Program-made: the position numbers and the translations under genes
Notes under the pieces: generated by a model
Seen by the model: the letters and a program-made list of their open reading frames with translations, nothing else
Databases searched by the model: none
Told to the model about the DNA's origin: nothing
NCBI RefSeq assembly: GCF_020873895.1
Contig: NZ_JAHWGT010000029.1
Coordinates: 1-64,000 of the forward strand
Reading direction: 5' to 3'
Length of the DNA: 64,000 bases
Source of the DNA: Streptomyces sp. DH12
GTDB taxonomy: Bacteria > Actinomycetota > Actinomycetes > Streptomycetales > Streptomycetaceae
In this document: positions 24,401 to 32,200 of the stretch, piece after piece
How positions within the stretch are numbered: the first letter of the stretch is position 1
Layout: every line of letters begins with the position of its first letter

Positions 24401-24443
24401 GTGCGGGCCCGCCCCTGGTGGGGGCGCCACGGCGGGCCCGCAC
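24401..24443. terminator. 13-bp hairpin after the capsid genes
   Basis: Arms GTGCGGGCCCGCC and GGCGGGCCCGCAC are perfect, with a GC-rich internal loop that itself can pair (GTGG...CCAC). It sits 7 nt after the stop at 24394. No T-run follows. It may be a partial terminator or mRNA-stabilising structure that sets capsid expression above that of connector genes. Confidence 0.55.
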
Positions 24444-24490
24444 CCGCATCCCCCCTTCCCCTCTGACCGCAGCACCCCCGGAGGAGCCCG

Positions 24491-24832
24491 ATGGACACCG
24501 CCGTACGGGCCTGGCTCACCGGCCAGCTCGGCACCGCCACCGACCTCGCCGACCTGGAAGCCCGCTACACCCGGCTCGGCACCGCGCGCGCCGTCGCCCT
24601 CGAGGTCCTCTCCGAACGGCACGCCGCGCTCATCTCCCAGCCGGCCACCCTCAACGTCTCCGCCGTCCTCTCCTTCTCCCAGGCCGAGAACATCAAGGCC
24701 CTCGAACGGAAGATCGCCGAACTGCGCGCCGGGATCCCCCTCGCCCCCGACGAGACCGACCCCGACGGCGACGGCACCGCCCTCGACGGCGGGTTCAACG
24801 TCATCCGCCTCACCGCCAGGCCCCGCCGATGA
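24491..24832 (+). CDS. Hypothetical connector-region protein, 113 aa
   Basis: ATG 24491 follows GGAGG. The protein is predicted helical with an N-terminal LADLEARYTRLGTARAVALE and a second helix around AENIKALERKIAELRAG, then a short polar end. It overlaps the following gene (ATGA). Short helical proteins at this position in other siphoviruses are head completion or connector accessory proteins; no specific family is recognised. Confidence 0.6.
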   Translation: MDTAVRAWLTGQLGTATDLADLEARYTRLGTARAVALEVLSERHAALISQPATLNVSAVLSFSQAENIKALERKIAELRAGIPLAPDETDPDGDGTALDGGFNVIRLTARPRR

Positions 24833-25656
24833 CCACCCCCGTACGACCCGGACGGCGCACCCTGCGCGCCCGGCTCCTGGCGTTCATCGCCGACGCCACC
24901 GGCCGCCTCACCACCATCTGGCGCCTGCTCACCCGCGCGCAGACCACCCTCCTGCGCGCGCTCGCCGCGATCCGGCCCGGCCGCAACGCCACCTCCCGCA
25001 TCCGCACCGCCGAGCAGGCATTCCGCCGCGCGCTCGCCCAGTACGCCCGCGACCTCACCGCGTTCATCGAGCGCTGGGCCGCGACCGACCTGCCGATCGC
25101 CTACCGCGACGGCGCCCTCACCACCCTCGACCACGCCCGCCGCCCCCACACCCTGTGGTCCTGGACCCCCACCCACCAGGGCGCCATCACCACCCTCAGC
25201 GCCCAGTTCTACAGCGACCTCACCGGCCGGCTCCGCGACACCCTCCGCCGCGCCGAAGCGTTCCTGCGCGCCGCCCTCGCCGCCGCCCGCGCCCGCGCCA
25301 CCCGCTTCGACCCGGCGCCCTTCCGGCCGGCCGCGCTACGCCGCGAGCACCCCCTCGACACCGTCCTGTACGCCGGGAACCGCCGCCACCCCGTCGAAGC
25401 GTGGGCGCGCGCCGCGCTGACCTGGCAGGCCGTCACCACCGCGAACACCGGCAGCATCCTCACCGCCGCCGAACAGCTCGCCTGCACCCACGTCGAGGTC
25501 CGCGACGGCGCCGGCTGCGGCTGGACCTCCCACCAGGACCCCGACACCGCCGACGGCACCCTGCGCACCATCAGTGACGCGCTCGCCCACCCCACCGCCC
25601 ACCCGCACTGCATCCGCGAGATGCGCCCCCACCTCGGCACCCCTGGGAGTCCGTGA
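24829..25656 (+). CDS. Minor capsid protein (MuF/minor-capsid-2-like)
   Basis: 275 residues. A basic helical N-terminal half is followed by a long helix with regularly spaced Arg/Ala (residues about 120-165). The C-terminal region has the pattern of MuF-type minor capsid proteins: HVEVRDGAGCGWTSHQDP with a Cys, and AHPHCIREMRPH near the end with a second Cys and His. Family members sit inside the head near the portal, and some carry toxins or enzymes at the C-terminus; none is seen here. Gene order after capsid differs from Mu, where the gene precedes capsid. Confidence 0.6.
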   Translation: MTTPVRPGRRTLRARLLAFIADATGRLTTIWRLLTRAQTTLLRALAAIRPGRNATSRIRTAEQAFRRALAQYARDLTAFIERWAATDLPIAYRDGALTTLDHARRPHTLWSWTPTHQGAITTLSAQFYSDLTGRLRDTLRRAEAFLRAALAAARARATRFDPAPFRPAALRREHPLDTVLYAGNRRHPVEAWARAALTWQAVTTANTGSILTAAEQLACTHVEVRDGAGCGWTSHQDPDTADGTLRTISDALAHPTAHPHCIREMRPHLGTPGSP

Positions 25657-25892
25657 TGCGCCTGACCATGACCTGCGGCGCCCGCCGCGTCGACCTGCGG
25701 ATCGCCGGAGACGACGTCCACACCCTGGCCGCCGCCAAGCGCGCCGCCATGGCCCTGTTCGCCGCGCCCCCCGACCCGCCCATGCCCCCTGCCGCGCCGG
25801 ATCCGGAGCCGTTCGGGTTCGCCCTGGTCGCCGACACCGACCTCGCCGCCGACCCCACCACCCCCGACGAGGACGAGGAGTGCCGCGCGTGA
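25656..25892 (+). CDS. Hypothetical virion-region protein, 78 aa
   Basis: Starts at the ATG of a TGATG overlap (GTG 25653 is the alternative). The N-terminal half is a small mixed alpha/beta stretch (LTMTCGARRVDLRIAGDDVH, then a helix LAAAKRAAMALF); the second half is Pro-rich and acidic. It overlaps both neighbours, so it is a real member of the connector operon. No family is recognised. Confidence 0.6.
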   Translation: MRLTMTCGARRVDLRIAGDDVHTLAAAKRAAMALFAAPPDPPMPPAAPDPEPFGFALVADTDLAADPTTPDEDEECRA

Positions 25893-26272
25893 ACGGCCCC
25901 GACCTGTCCATGGACCAGGAGCCCCGCCCGGTCACCATCACCACCGACGGGGTCCGCGCCCGCATCACCGTCGACGGCCGCGACCTGTCGAACGCGGTCC
26001 GCGCCTACACCATCGAGCAGCAGGCCGGGCAGCTCCCGCTCCTCGTCCTGTACGGCAGCGGCCGCCAGGACATCGCCCTGGAGGGGCTCGCCCACGTCGC
26101 GGTCGCGACCGAGGACCCCGGCCCCGCCGCCGCGGCGTTCCTGCGCACCGTCGACCCCGCCGCGCTGGAAGCCGCGGCCCTGGAGCGGGAAGACCTCGAC
26201 GACACCCGGCACGCCCTCACCCGGGCGATGCTCACCCAGCTCATCGAGTGGGCCGAAGGACGGACCTCATGA
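25889..26272 (+). CDS. Hypothetical virion-region protein, 127 aa
   Basis: GTG 25889 overlaps the previous stop. Residues about 15-75 are beta-rich (VTITTDGVRARITVDGRDL; LPLLVLYGSGRQDIALE), resembling the small beta-sandwich proteins found near head-tail joining genes. A helical C-terminus follows (DTRHALTRAMLTQLIEWAEG). Function unknown; position argues for a connector or virion accessory role. Confidence 0.6.
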   Translation: MNGPDLSMDQEPRPVTITTDGVRARITVDGRDLSNAVRAYTIEQQAGQLPLLVLYGSGRQDIALEGLAHVAVATEDPGPAAAAFLRTVDPAALEAAALEREDLDDTRHALTRAMLTQLIEWAEGRTS

Positions 26273-26706
26273 CCGGCCTCGACCAGGCGCTCGCCGGCGC
26301 CACCGCGTGGATCGTCGACAACCTCCTCGTCGACACGGTCCGGGTGGCCCTGCCCGGCACCGGTGACCCCGTCCTCGACGAAGAGTCCGGCGAGCTCGAG
26401 TACCCGGCCGGCGCCATCCTGTACGAAGGACCGGGCGCCGTCCTGCCCGCCAGCAACCCGCCCACCGTCGTCATCCCCGACGCCAACCTCCCCTGGCCCG
26501 ACGAGACCCGATCCAGCTACCGCCTGATGACCCCCCTCGACGCGCCCGTCCCGCCCAAGGACGCCCTCGTCACCGTCACCGCCGCGCACTCCCCGGTCAG
26601 CGCCGCCCTGCTCGGCCGCGCGTGGCGCTGCTCCGACCCGGGCCTGGCCGGCACGGTCTCCGCCGTCCGCATCACCCCCCTCGACCAGATGCGGCAGACC
26701 GGATGA
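26269..26706 (+). CDS. Head-tail connector protein (DUF6093-like)
   Basis: 145 residues from ATG 26269, overlapping the previous stop. The layout, with an N-terminal helix, then beta-rich segments with VDTVRVALPG, a central YEGPGAVLPASNPP turn and SYRLMTPLDAPVPPKDALV, resembles head-closure or stopper proteins of siphoviruses and a Streptomyces family I believe to be DUF6093. Such proteins close the filled head and provide the tail docking surface. The neighbours (HK97 gp10-like and tail terminator-like) follow the standard order. Confidence 0.65.
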   Translation: MTGLDQALAGATAWIVDNLLVDTVRVALPGTGDPVLDEESGELEYPAGAILYEGPGAVLPASNPPTVVIPDANLPWPDETRSSYRLMTPLDAPVPPKDALVTVTAAHSPVSAALLGRAWRCSDPGLAGTVSAVRITPLDQMRQTG

Positions 26707-27092
26707 CCCCCGACGAGCTCGCCGACCGCCTGGAGCAGGCCGCCGACCGCATCGGCCCTGCCGTCGAGCGGCGCATCCGGCACGTCGGCACGCTCGGCGT
26801 CGCCGAGGTCCGCGCCAACGCCTCCGGCCGGCCCGGCCCCAACGTCATCACCGGCGCCTACCGGGCGTCCTGGCGGGCGGACACCCGCGGCATCCCCTAC
26901 GGCGCCCAGTGCACCATCGGCAGCGACGCCCCGCAGGCACGCCGCCTGGAGTTCGGGTTCTACGACATGACCGACTCCCTCGGCCGGCACTACCTCCAGC
27001 CGCCCTTCCCGCACGTGCAGCCCGCGCTCCCGCAGATCGGCGCCACCCTGCGCGCCCAGATGCGCCAGGCCCTCGAGGAGGTCTTCGAGTGA
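26703..27092 (+). CDS. HK97 gp10-like head-tail/neck protein
   Basis: 129 residues, coupled to the previous gene by ATGA. A helical N-terminus (LADRLEQAADRIGPAVERRI) is followed by TGAYRASWRADTRG, then APQARRLEFGFYDMTDSLG and YLQPPFPHVQPAL. This last pattern (aromatic, Phe-Gly, then Pro-rich before a terminal helix) is characteristic of gp10-type tail-completion proteins. It should help join head and tail. Confidence 0.75.
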   Translation: MTPDELADRLEQAADRIGPAVERRIRHVGTLGVAEVRANASGRPGPNVITGAYRASWRADTRGIPYGAQCTIGSDAPQARRLEFGFYDMTDSLGRHYLQPPFPHVQPALPQIGATLRAQMRQALEEVFE

Positions 27093-27556
27093 TCGCGCGC
27101 CGCCCCGTGTCTCTCGCCGTCCAGACCCTCCTGGCCACCGCCACCGGCCTGCCCGTCGGCCGCGGCCGCGTCCCCGCCGGGCCCACCCCGGGCAGCCAGG
27201 CCAGCCCGCCGTACTACGTCCTGTACCTGCTGCCCACCACCCTCCACGGGCCGCCGCTGGCCGACGAGAACGCCGACGCCACGTTCATCTACCAGGTCAC
27301 CTCCGTCAGCGGCCCCAAGCCGGGCGTCAGCGGCTCGTCGGGCAGCATCGACCAAGTCGAGTGGATGGCGGACAAGGCCCGCGACGCCGTCCTCGCCCGC
27401 GACCCGGGCACCGGCCTGTGGCTGCGCCCCCTCACCGTGCCGGGCGTGAAGAACACCGGCCGGTCCCTCGACATCGAACCGGGGGAATCATCCGCGCCGG
27501 ACGATGCCATCATCACCTACGTACAGCGGTTCAGGTTCGACCTGACCCCCGCCTGA
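27089..27556 (+). CDS. Tail terminator-like protein
   Basis: 155 residues from GTG 27089, overlapping the previous stop. It contains a mixed alpha/beta core (PPYYVLYLLPTTLHGPP; ATFIYQVTSVSG), a helix around DQVEWMADKARDAVLAR and a C-terminal strand (AIITYVQRFRFDL). The composition and the slot between gp10-like and tail tube genes match tail terminators, which cap the tail tube and set its end. Family assignment is by position and pattern. Confidence 0.65.
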   Translation: MIARRPVSLAVQTLLATATGLPVGRGRVPAGPTPGSQASPPYYVLYLLPTTLHGPPLADENADATFIYQVTSVSGPKPGVSGSSGSIDQVEWMADKARDAVLARDPGTGLWLRPLTVPGVKNTGRSLDIEPGESSAPDDAIITYVQRFRFDLTPA

Positions 27557-27656
27557 CACTGCGTCGGGCGCGCACGACCGCACCGCGGCGGGACCCCACG
27601 CGGACGCCACCTTCTGTGGCCGCCAGCAGCCGTACGCATCACCAAGGGGTCCCACC

Positions 27657-28130
27657 ATGCCGAGGTTTTCCCGCAAGGGCGTCACGAAGGTCTTCTTCAT
27701 CGAGACGATCGCCGACGCCTCCTACATCCCCACCCGCGCCGAACTGACCGGCGCCACCAACCTCACCAAGGCCATCGCCGCCATCGACGGGTTCTCCCTG
27801 GAGAACCAGGAGATCACCACCCCGGACCTCGAATCCACGTTCAACAGCAAGATCCCCGGCGACGACGAGGCCGCCGACTCCAGCATCACCTTCTACGAGG
27901 ACGACACCTCCAGCCTCATGGAGGAGGCCCTCGCCAAGGGCACCACCGGCTTCATCGTCTTCCTCCGCAAGGGCGACGTCCCCGCCTCCAAGAGCCTGGA
28001 CAGTTTCCCGGTGCGCGTGGCCTCCCGCTCCCCGCAGATCACCGTGGAGAACGAGGCCGCCAAGTGGGTCGCCCGCTTCAGCATCACGGACACTCCGACG
28101 CTCGACGCCGCCGTCCCGGCCGCCACCTGA
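27657..28130 (+). CDS. Major tail (tube) protein
   Basis: 157 residues; ATG 27657 after AAGGGG. It has the beta-rich character of tail tube proteins, with TKVFFIETIADASYIPT at the start, LENQEITTPDLESTFNSKIP and ADSSITFYEDDTSSLMEEAL, a pattern common in the tubes of Streptomyces and other actinophages. It polymerises around the tape measure. A strong hairpin follows the gene, consistent with an abundant transcript ending or being processed there. Confidence 0.85.
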   Translation: MPRFSRKGVTKVFFIETIADASYIPTRAELTGATNLTKAIAAIDGFSLENQEITTPDLESTFNSKIPGDDEAADSSITFYEDDTSSLMEEALAKGTTGFIVFLRKGDVPASKSLDSFPVRVASRSPQITVENEAAKWVARFSITDTPTLDAAVPAAT

Positions 28131-28147
28131 CCCACCCCCCTTGAGTT

Positions 28148-28201
28148 CCTGGCCGGGCCCGACGGTGTTCGGGAAGGGGCGCCGCACGGCGCCCGGCCAG
28201 G
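28148..28201. terminator. Compound hairpin after the tail tube gene
   Basis: Outer arms CCTGGCCGGGC and GCCCGGCCAGG are perfect. Inside lies a second hairpin, GGGCGCC-GCAC-GGCGCCC, which competes for part of the right arm. The structure lies between tail tube and chaperone genes, where a sharp drop in expression is expected. Confidence 0.55.
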
Positions 28202-28231
28202 TCCCCCCTTCCCCGACGGAGGACCACCCTC

Positions 28232-28798
28232 ATGCCCAGCAAGACCACCAGCAGCCCGAATCCGCCCGCCGAAGCCGTCGCGAAGGACGCCCACTGGGCG
28301 GCCAAGACGGCCAAGCTGGAGCGGCTGCGGAGCCGGCAGCGACCGACCACGAAGCTCACCATCTGCGACGACCCCACCGTCCGCCGGGCCCTGGACGACG
28401 CCCGCCATAGGCACCTCCTTGCCACCGTCAAGGCCGACGGCGCCCCGGACGACACCGCAGCCCAGCAGGCGCTGCGCGACGCCGAGCAGCGCCTCAGCGA
28501 GGCCCAGGCTGCGTTCGACGAGGCGGCGATCTGCCTGACCTTCCAGGCGCTGGAGCGACCCGCGTTCGAGGCGCTGCGCCGCGCGCACCCGCCGACCGAG
28601 GAGCAGGCCGAGGACGGGCAGATCGTCAACGTCGCGTCCATCGCACCGGAGCTGATCGCCGCCTCCAGCCTCGACGGAATCACCGTCGATCTCGCCGGCG
28701 AGTTCCTCGACACCTGGGCCGAAGCCGAAGCCATTCAGCTGTTCCACGCGGCGTGGGATGTCCAGTCGGTCATTCGGGCTGACGTGGGAAAAGGCTGA
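28232..28798 (+). CDS. Tail assembly chaperone, unshifted product (gpG-like)
   Basis: 188 residues. The protein is helical and polar, with CDDPTVRRALDDARHRHLLA, a coiled-coil-like AEQRLSEAQAAFDEAAICL and a C-terminal segment, GEFLDTWAEAEAIQLFHAAW, typical of siphoviral chaperones that coat the tape measure before tube assembly. It ends immediately after a slippery heptamer, GGGAAAA (28786-28792). Position between tube and tape measure genes is canonical. Confidence 0.85.
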   Translation: MPSKTTSSPNPPAEAVAKDAHWAAKTAKLERLRSRQRPTTKLTICDDPTVRRALDDARHRHLLATVKADGAPDDTAAQQALRDAEQRLSEAQAAFDEAAICLTFQALERPAFEALRRAHPPTEEQAEDGQIVNVASIAPELIAASSLDGITVDLAGEFLDTWAEAEAIQLFHAAWDVQSVIRADVGKG

Positions 28799-29208
28799 TC
28801 GCCGATGAGCAGCTGCGCGCCGAGCTGGAGCTGTGCGACCGGTGGGGCATCCCCCACAGCCTGTTCCTCGGCGCCGGCGACGGCCGCTGGACACCCCGCG
28901 ACCGGGAGAAGGCCCTCGCCTACCGGGCCTACCAGCGCACCGTGTGCCCGCAGTGTGGCACCCGCCACGACGAGTGGGACCACGGCGGGCCCGACGAGGA
29001 AGACCAGTACGTCGCGGTCGGCCAGCGCTGCGTCGGCTGCCAGGCAATCGCCGACAAACAGCAGGAGCTGGAGAAGCGCGACGTCGACCTGCACGGCATG
29101 AAGATCGCGCTCCTGCCCGTCGCGGTGCACGCCGCGATGCAGGCGGAGCGGGAGCTGCACAAGGCCCGGCGCGGGCGTCGCGCCTGGGACGACGAGGACG
29201 ACGAGTAG
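28232..29208 (+). CDS. Tail assembly chaperone, -1 frameshift fusion (gpGT-like)
   Basis: A -1 slip on GGGAAAA (read G-GGA-AAA in the zero frame) moves ribosomes into a frame that has no good start of its own near the junction and runs to 29208. The fusion would be about 325 residues: 187 from the first frame and about 138 from the second. The second part begins near LIADEQLRAELELCDRWG, carries a zinc-ribbon-like pair (CPQCGTRHDEWDH and CVGCQA) and ends in a charged tail. The short form and fusion together are the standard chaperone pair. A ribosome-free start at 28805 or 28942 is a much weaker alternative. Confidence 0.8.
28786..28792 (+). promoter_or_regulatory. -1 programmed frameshift site GGGAAAA
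   Basis: The heptamer fits X-XXY-YYZ in the frame of the upstream chaperone, with the zero-frame stop TGA only one codon later (28796-28798). The location at the end of the first chaperone matches the conserved frameshift position in siphoviruses. Confidence 0.8.
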
Positions 29209-29220
29209 AAGGGAGGGCCG

Positions 29221-32200
29221 GTGTCCAACTGGACCCTGTCGGTGGACCTGCGCGGGCAGGGAACGGACCTGGCGCGCACGCTGCGCCAGAACGCCGGCCA
29301 CGCCCGCACCCTCGGTGCTGCCGTCCGCAGCACCCAGCGCGACATCCGCAGCCTCGGCACCACCTCCCGGACCGCCGCCGGCCACGTCCGCGCCCTCGGC
29401 CAGGCGACCGACACCACACGCAGCGCACTCCTGCGTCTCGACGCCCAGGCTGCGCGGACCGAACGTCGACTCCGCAGCCTCGGCGCCCAGGCCCGGACGC
29501 TGCGCACCCAGCTCGCCCAGCTCCAGTCCGACATCCGCATCGCCGTCCGTCTGGACGACGAGACCGGCCCCGGGGCGGCCGCCGTTCGCTCGACGCTCGA
29601 CGCGCTACGCGCCGAGAGCGCCGGCATCGCCGTCCGCCTCGACGACGACACCGCCACGACGGCGGCCGCCGTACGCACCACGCTCGACGACCTACGGGCC
29701 AGCGCCACCAGCATCGCCGTCCGCCTGGACGACGAGACCGCTCCCGGCGCCACCGCCATCCGCGCCGCCCTCGACCAGCTGCGCGCCGAGAGCGCCACCA
29801 TCTCCGTACGCCTCGACGACGACACCAGCACCGCAACGACCGCCGTCCGGGCCTCACTGGCAGCCCTGCGCGCCGAGAGCCCCGTCAACCTCACCGTCGA
29901 CGTGCGCCTGCGCAACGCCGCAGCCGCCGAGCGGGCCCTGCGCCAAATCCAAGACGCCGCCCAGGACGCCTTCCGGCGCCTGGCCGTCCTCGAACGTCGA
30001 GCCCTGCGCACCGCGAACGCGCTGAACGAGCTGCGCACCGCAGCCCGGGGCGCCGCCGGGGAACTGCGGCGCCTGGACCGCGCCGCGGACGGGGCGAACG
30101 GCCGCCTGGGCGACCTGTCCACCAGCACGCGCACCCTGCGCTCCGACATGGACGACCTGGACGGATCCCTCACCCAGGTCACCGGCCGCATGGGCGACCT
30201 ACGCGGTGGCCTGGGCAGCGTCAGCAGCGCCCAGGCGGGCACCTCCCGGAGCACCAAGGGCCTCATCCTCGGGGCCGTCGCCCTGGCCACCGCGCTCATC
30301 CCCATCGCCGCCCAGGTCGGACCCCTCGCCACAGGGTTCGTGGCAGCCGCCGCCGGGGCCGGCGCGCTCGGCGTGGCCATCGGCGGGCAGATCAAGCACA
30401 TCGCGGACGCCGCCGAGGCGGAGAAGAAGTACCAGGAGGCAGTCGAGAAGCACGGCAAGACCTCGGAGCAGGCCGCCGAGGCCGAGCGGGCGATGCTCCG
30501 GCAGATGGCGCAGATACCGGAGCCGACCCGCCGCGCGACCGCCGCCTTCCAGAACTTCAAGGACGAGTACGTCGACTGGTCCGACTCGCTGGCCGGCGAC
30601 ACCATGCCGATCGCCGAGAACACCTTCACGATCCTCACCGACTTCTTCCCCCACCTCACCCCGATGGTCCGCGGCTCCAGCCGGGAGGTGCAGCGCTTCC
30701 AGGCGATCGTCGCCGGGGGCATGCAGACCGACCGGTTCGAGGACTTCATGGACCGCGCCGCGGAGTTCTCCACCGAGACCCTCGCCCGCCTGAACTCCGG
30801 CATGGTCCGCCTCACCACCGGCATGGACACCGGCGAGGTCGGCGGCGACATCCGCGAGTTCTTCGACTTCGCGGAACAGCACGGCCCGCTCGTCGGCGAG
30901 ACCCTGTCCGAGATCGCCCGCATGGCCATGCACCTGCTCACCGCCGCGGCCGACACCGGCGTCGGCGTGCTCACCCTCGTCAACGCCCTGGCCAGCCTCA
31001 TCAACGCCATCCCCACCGACGTGCTGTCCACGATGCTCCAGCTGTACACGGTGATGAAGCTGGTCGGGCTCGGCGCGGCGGCGCTCGCCGCCGTCACCGG
31101 CCCCGCCGCCGCAGGCAGGCTCGCCGCGTACTTCGCCGTCATGCGCGCCGCCGGTGTCGCCCCCACCCTGCGCGCCACCGCCGGCTCGATGTCCGCCGTC
31201 ACCAAGGCATCCATCGGCCTGGGCGTCCTGGCCGTCGCCGCCATCGGCATCAGCAAGCTCGCCGACAAGGCGCGCGGCGCCCCGCCGGACGTCGACCGGC
31301 TCACCACCAGCCTCAAGAATCTCGCCGAGACCGGGAAGTTCACCGGCGAGCTGGCCGACACCTTCGGCGACATCGACGGCGTCATCGAGAAGCTGGAGAA
31401 GCTCGGGCAGGCGACGAAGGACCAGCAGAAGTACGTCGACTCCTTCCAGGGCAGCGGCATGGTCGGCGCCCTCGACGACCTGCGGGCCGGCGCCAACGAC
31501 CTGTGGCAGGACCTCACCCGCGGCGAGCAGTCCATCACCGCGCTGAAGGACGACTTCAAGGGCCTGGACGAGGCGCTCGCCGGGATGGCGAAGTCCGGGT
31601 ACGGCGAGCAGGCCGCCGAGGACTACGCCCTGATCCAGTCCGCCGCGCGCGGGGCCGGGGTCTCCACCAAGGAACTCGCGCAAGCCTTCCCGCAGTACCA
31701 GGCCGCGCTGGAGGCCACCGCCGCCGAGCAGCGGCTCGTCGCCTCCGGGATGGGCCTGTTCGGCGAGCAGGCCCTGGCGACGAAGGCCAAGCTCGACAGC
31801 CAGAAGGCGTCCGCAGACGGACTGCGCGGCGCCATCCAGGCCCTCAACGACGTCAACCGCGCCGGACTCGGCGGGATGATCGCCTTCGAGCAGGCCATCG
31901 ACGACGCCGCCAAGGCCGCCAAGGACAACGCCGGCCAGCTCCAGATGACCGAGGGGAGGCTGGACCTCAACAGCGAGAAGGCGCGCAAGGCAGCAACCGG
32001 TCTTCAGGACCTCGCCACGGCGACCGACGAGGCCGCGGCCGCCGCACGCGAGGCCAACGCCCCCTGGAGCGAGATCCAGGCCATCCACGACCGCGGACGC
32101 AAGGCGTTCCTGGAAGCCGCCGCCGCCATGGGTCTGGAAGCGCAGGAAGCCGAGGCGCTGCGCCAGCGGCTCCTCGACCTCCCCGATGAGCGTTCCACCC

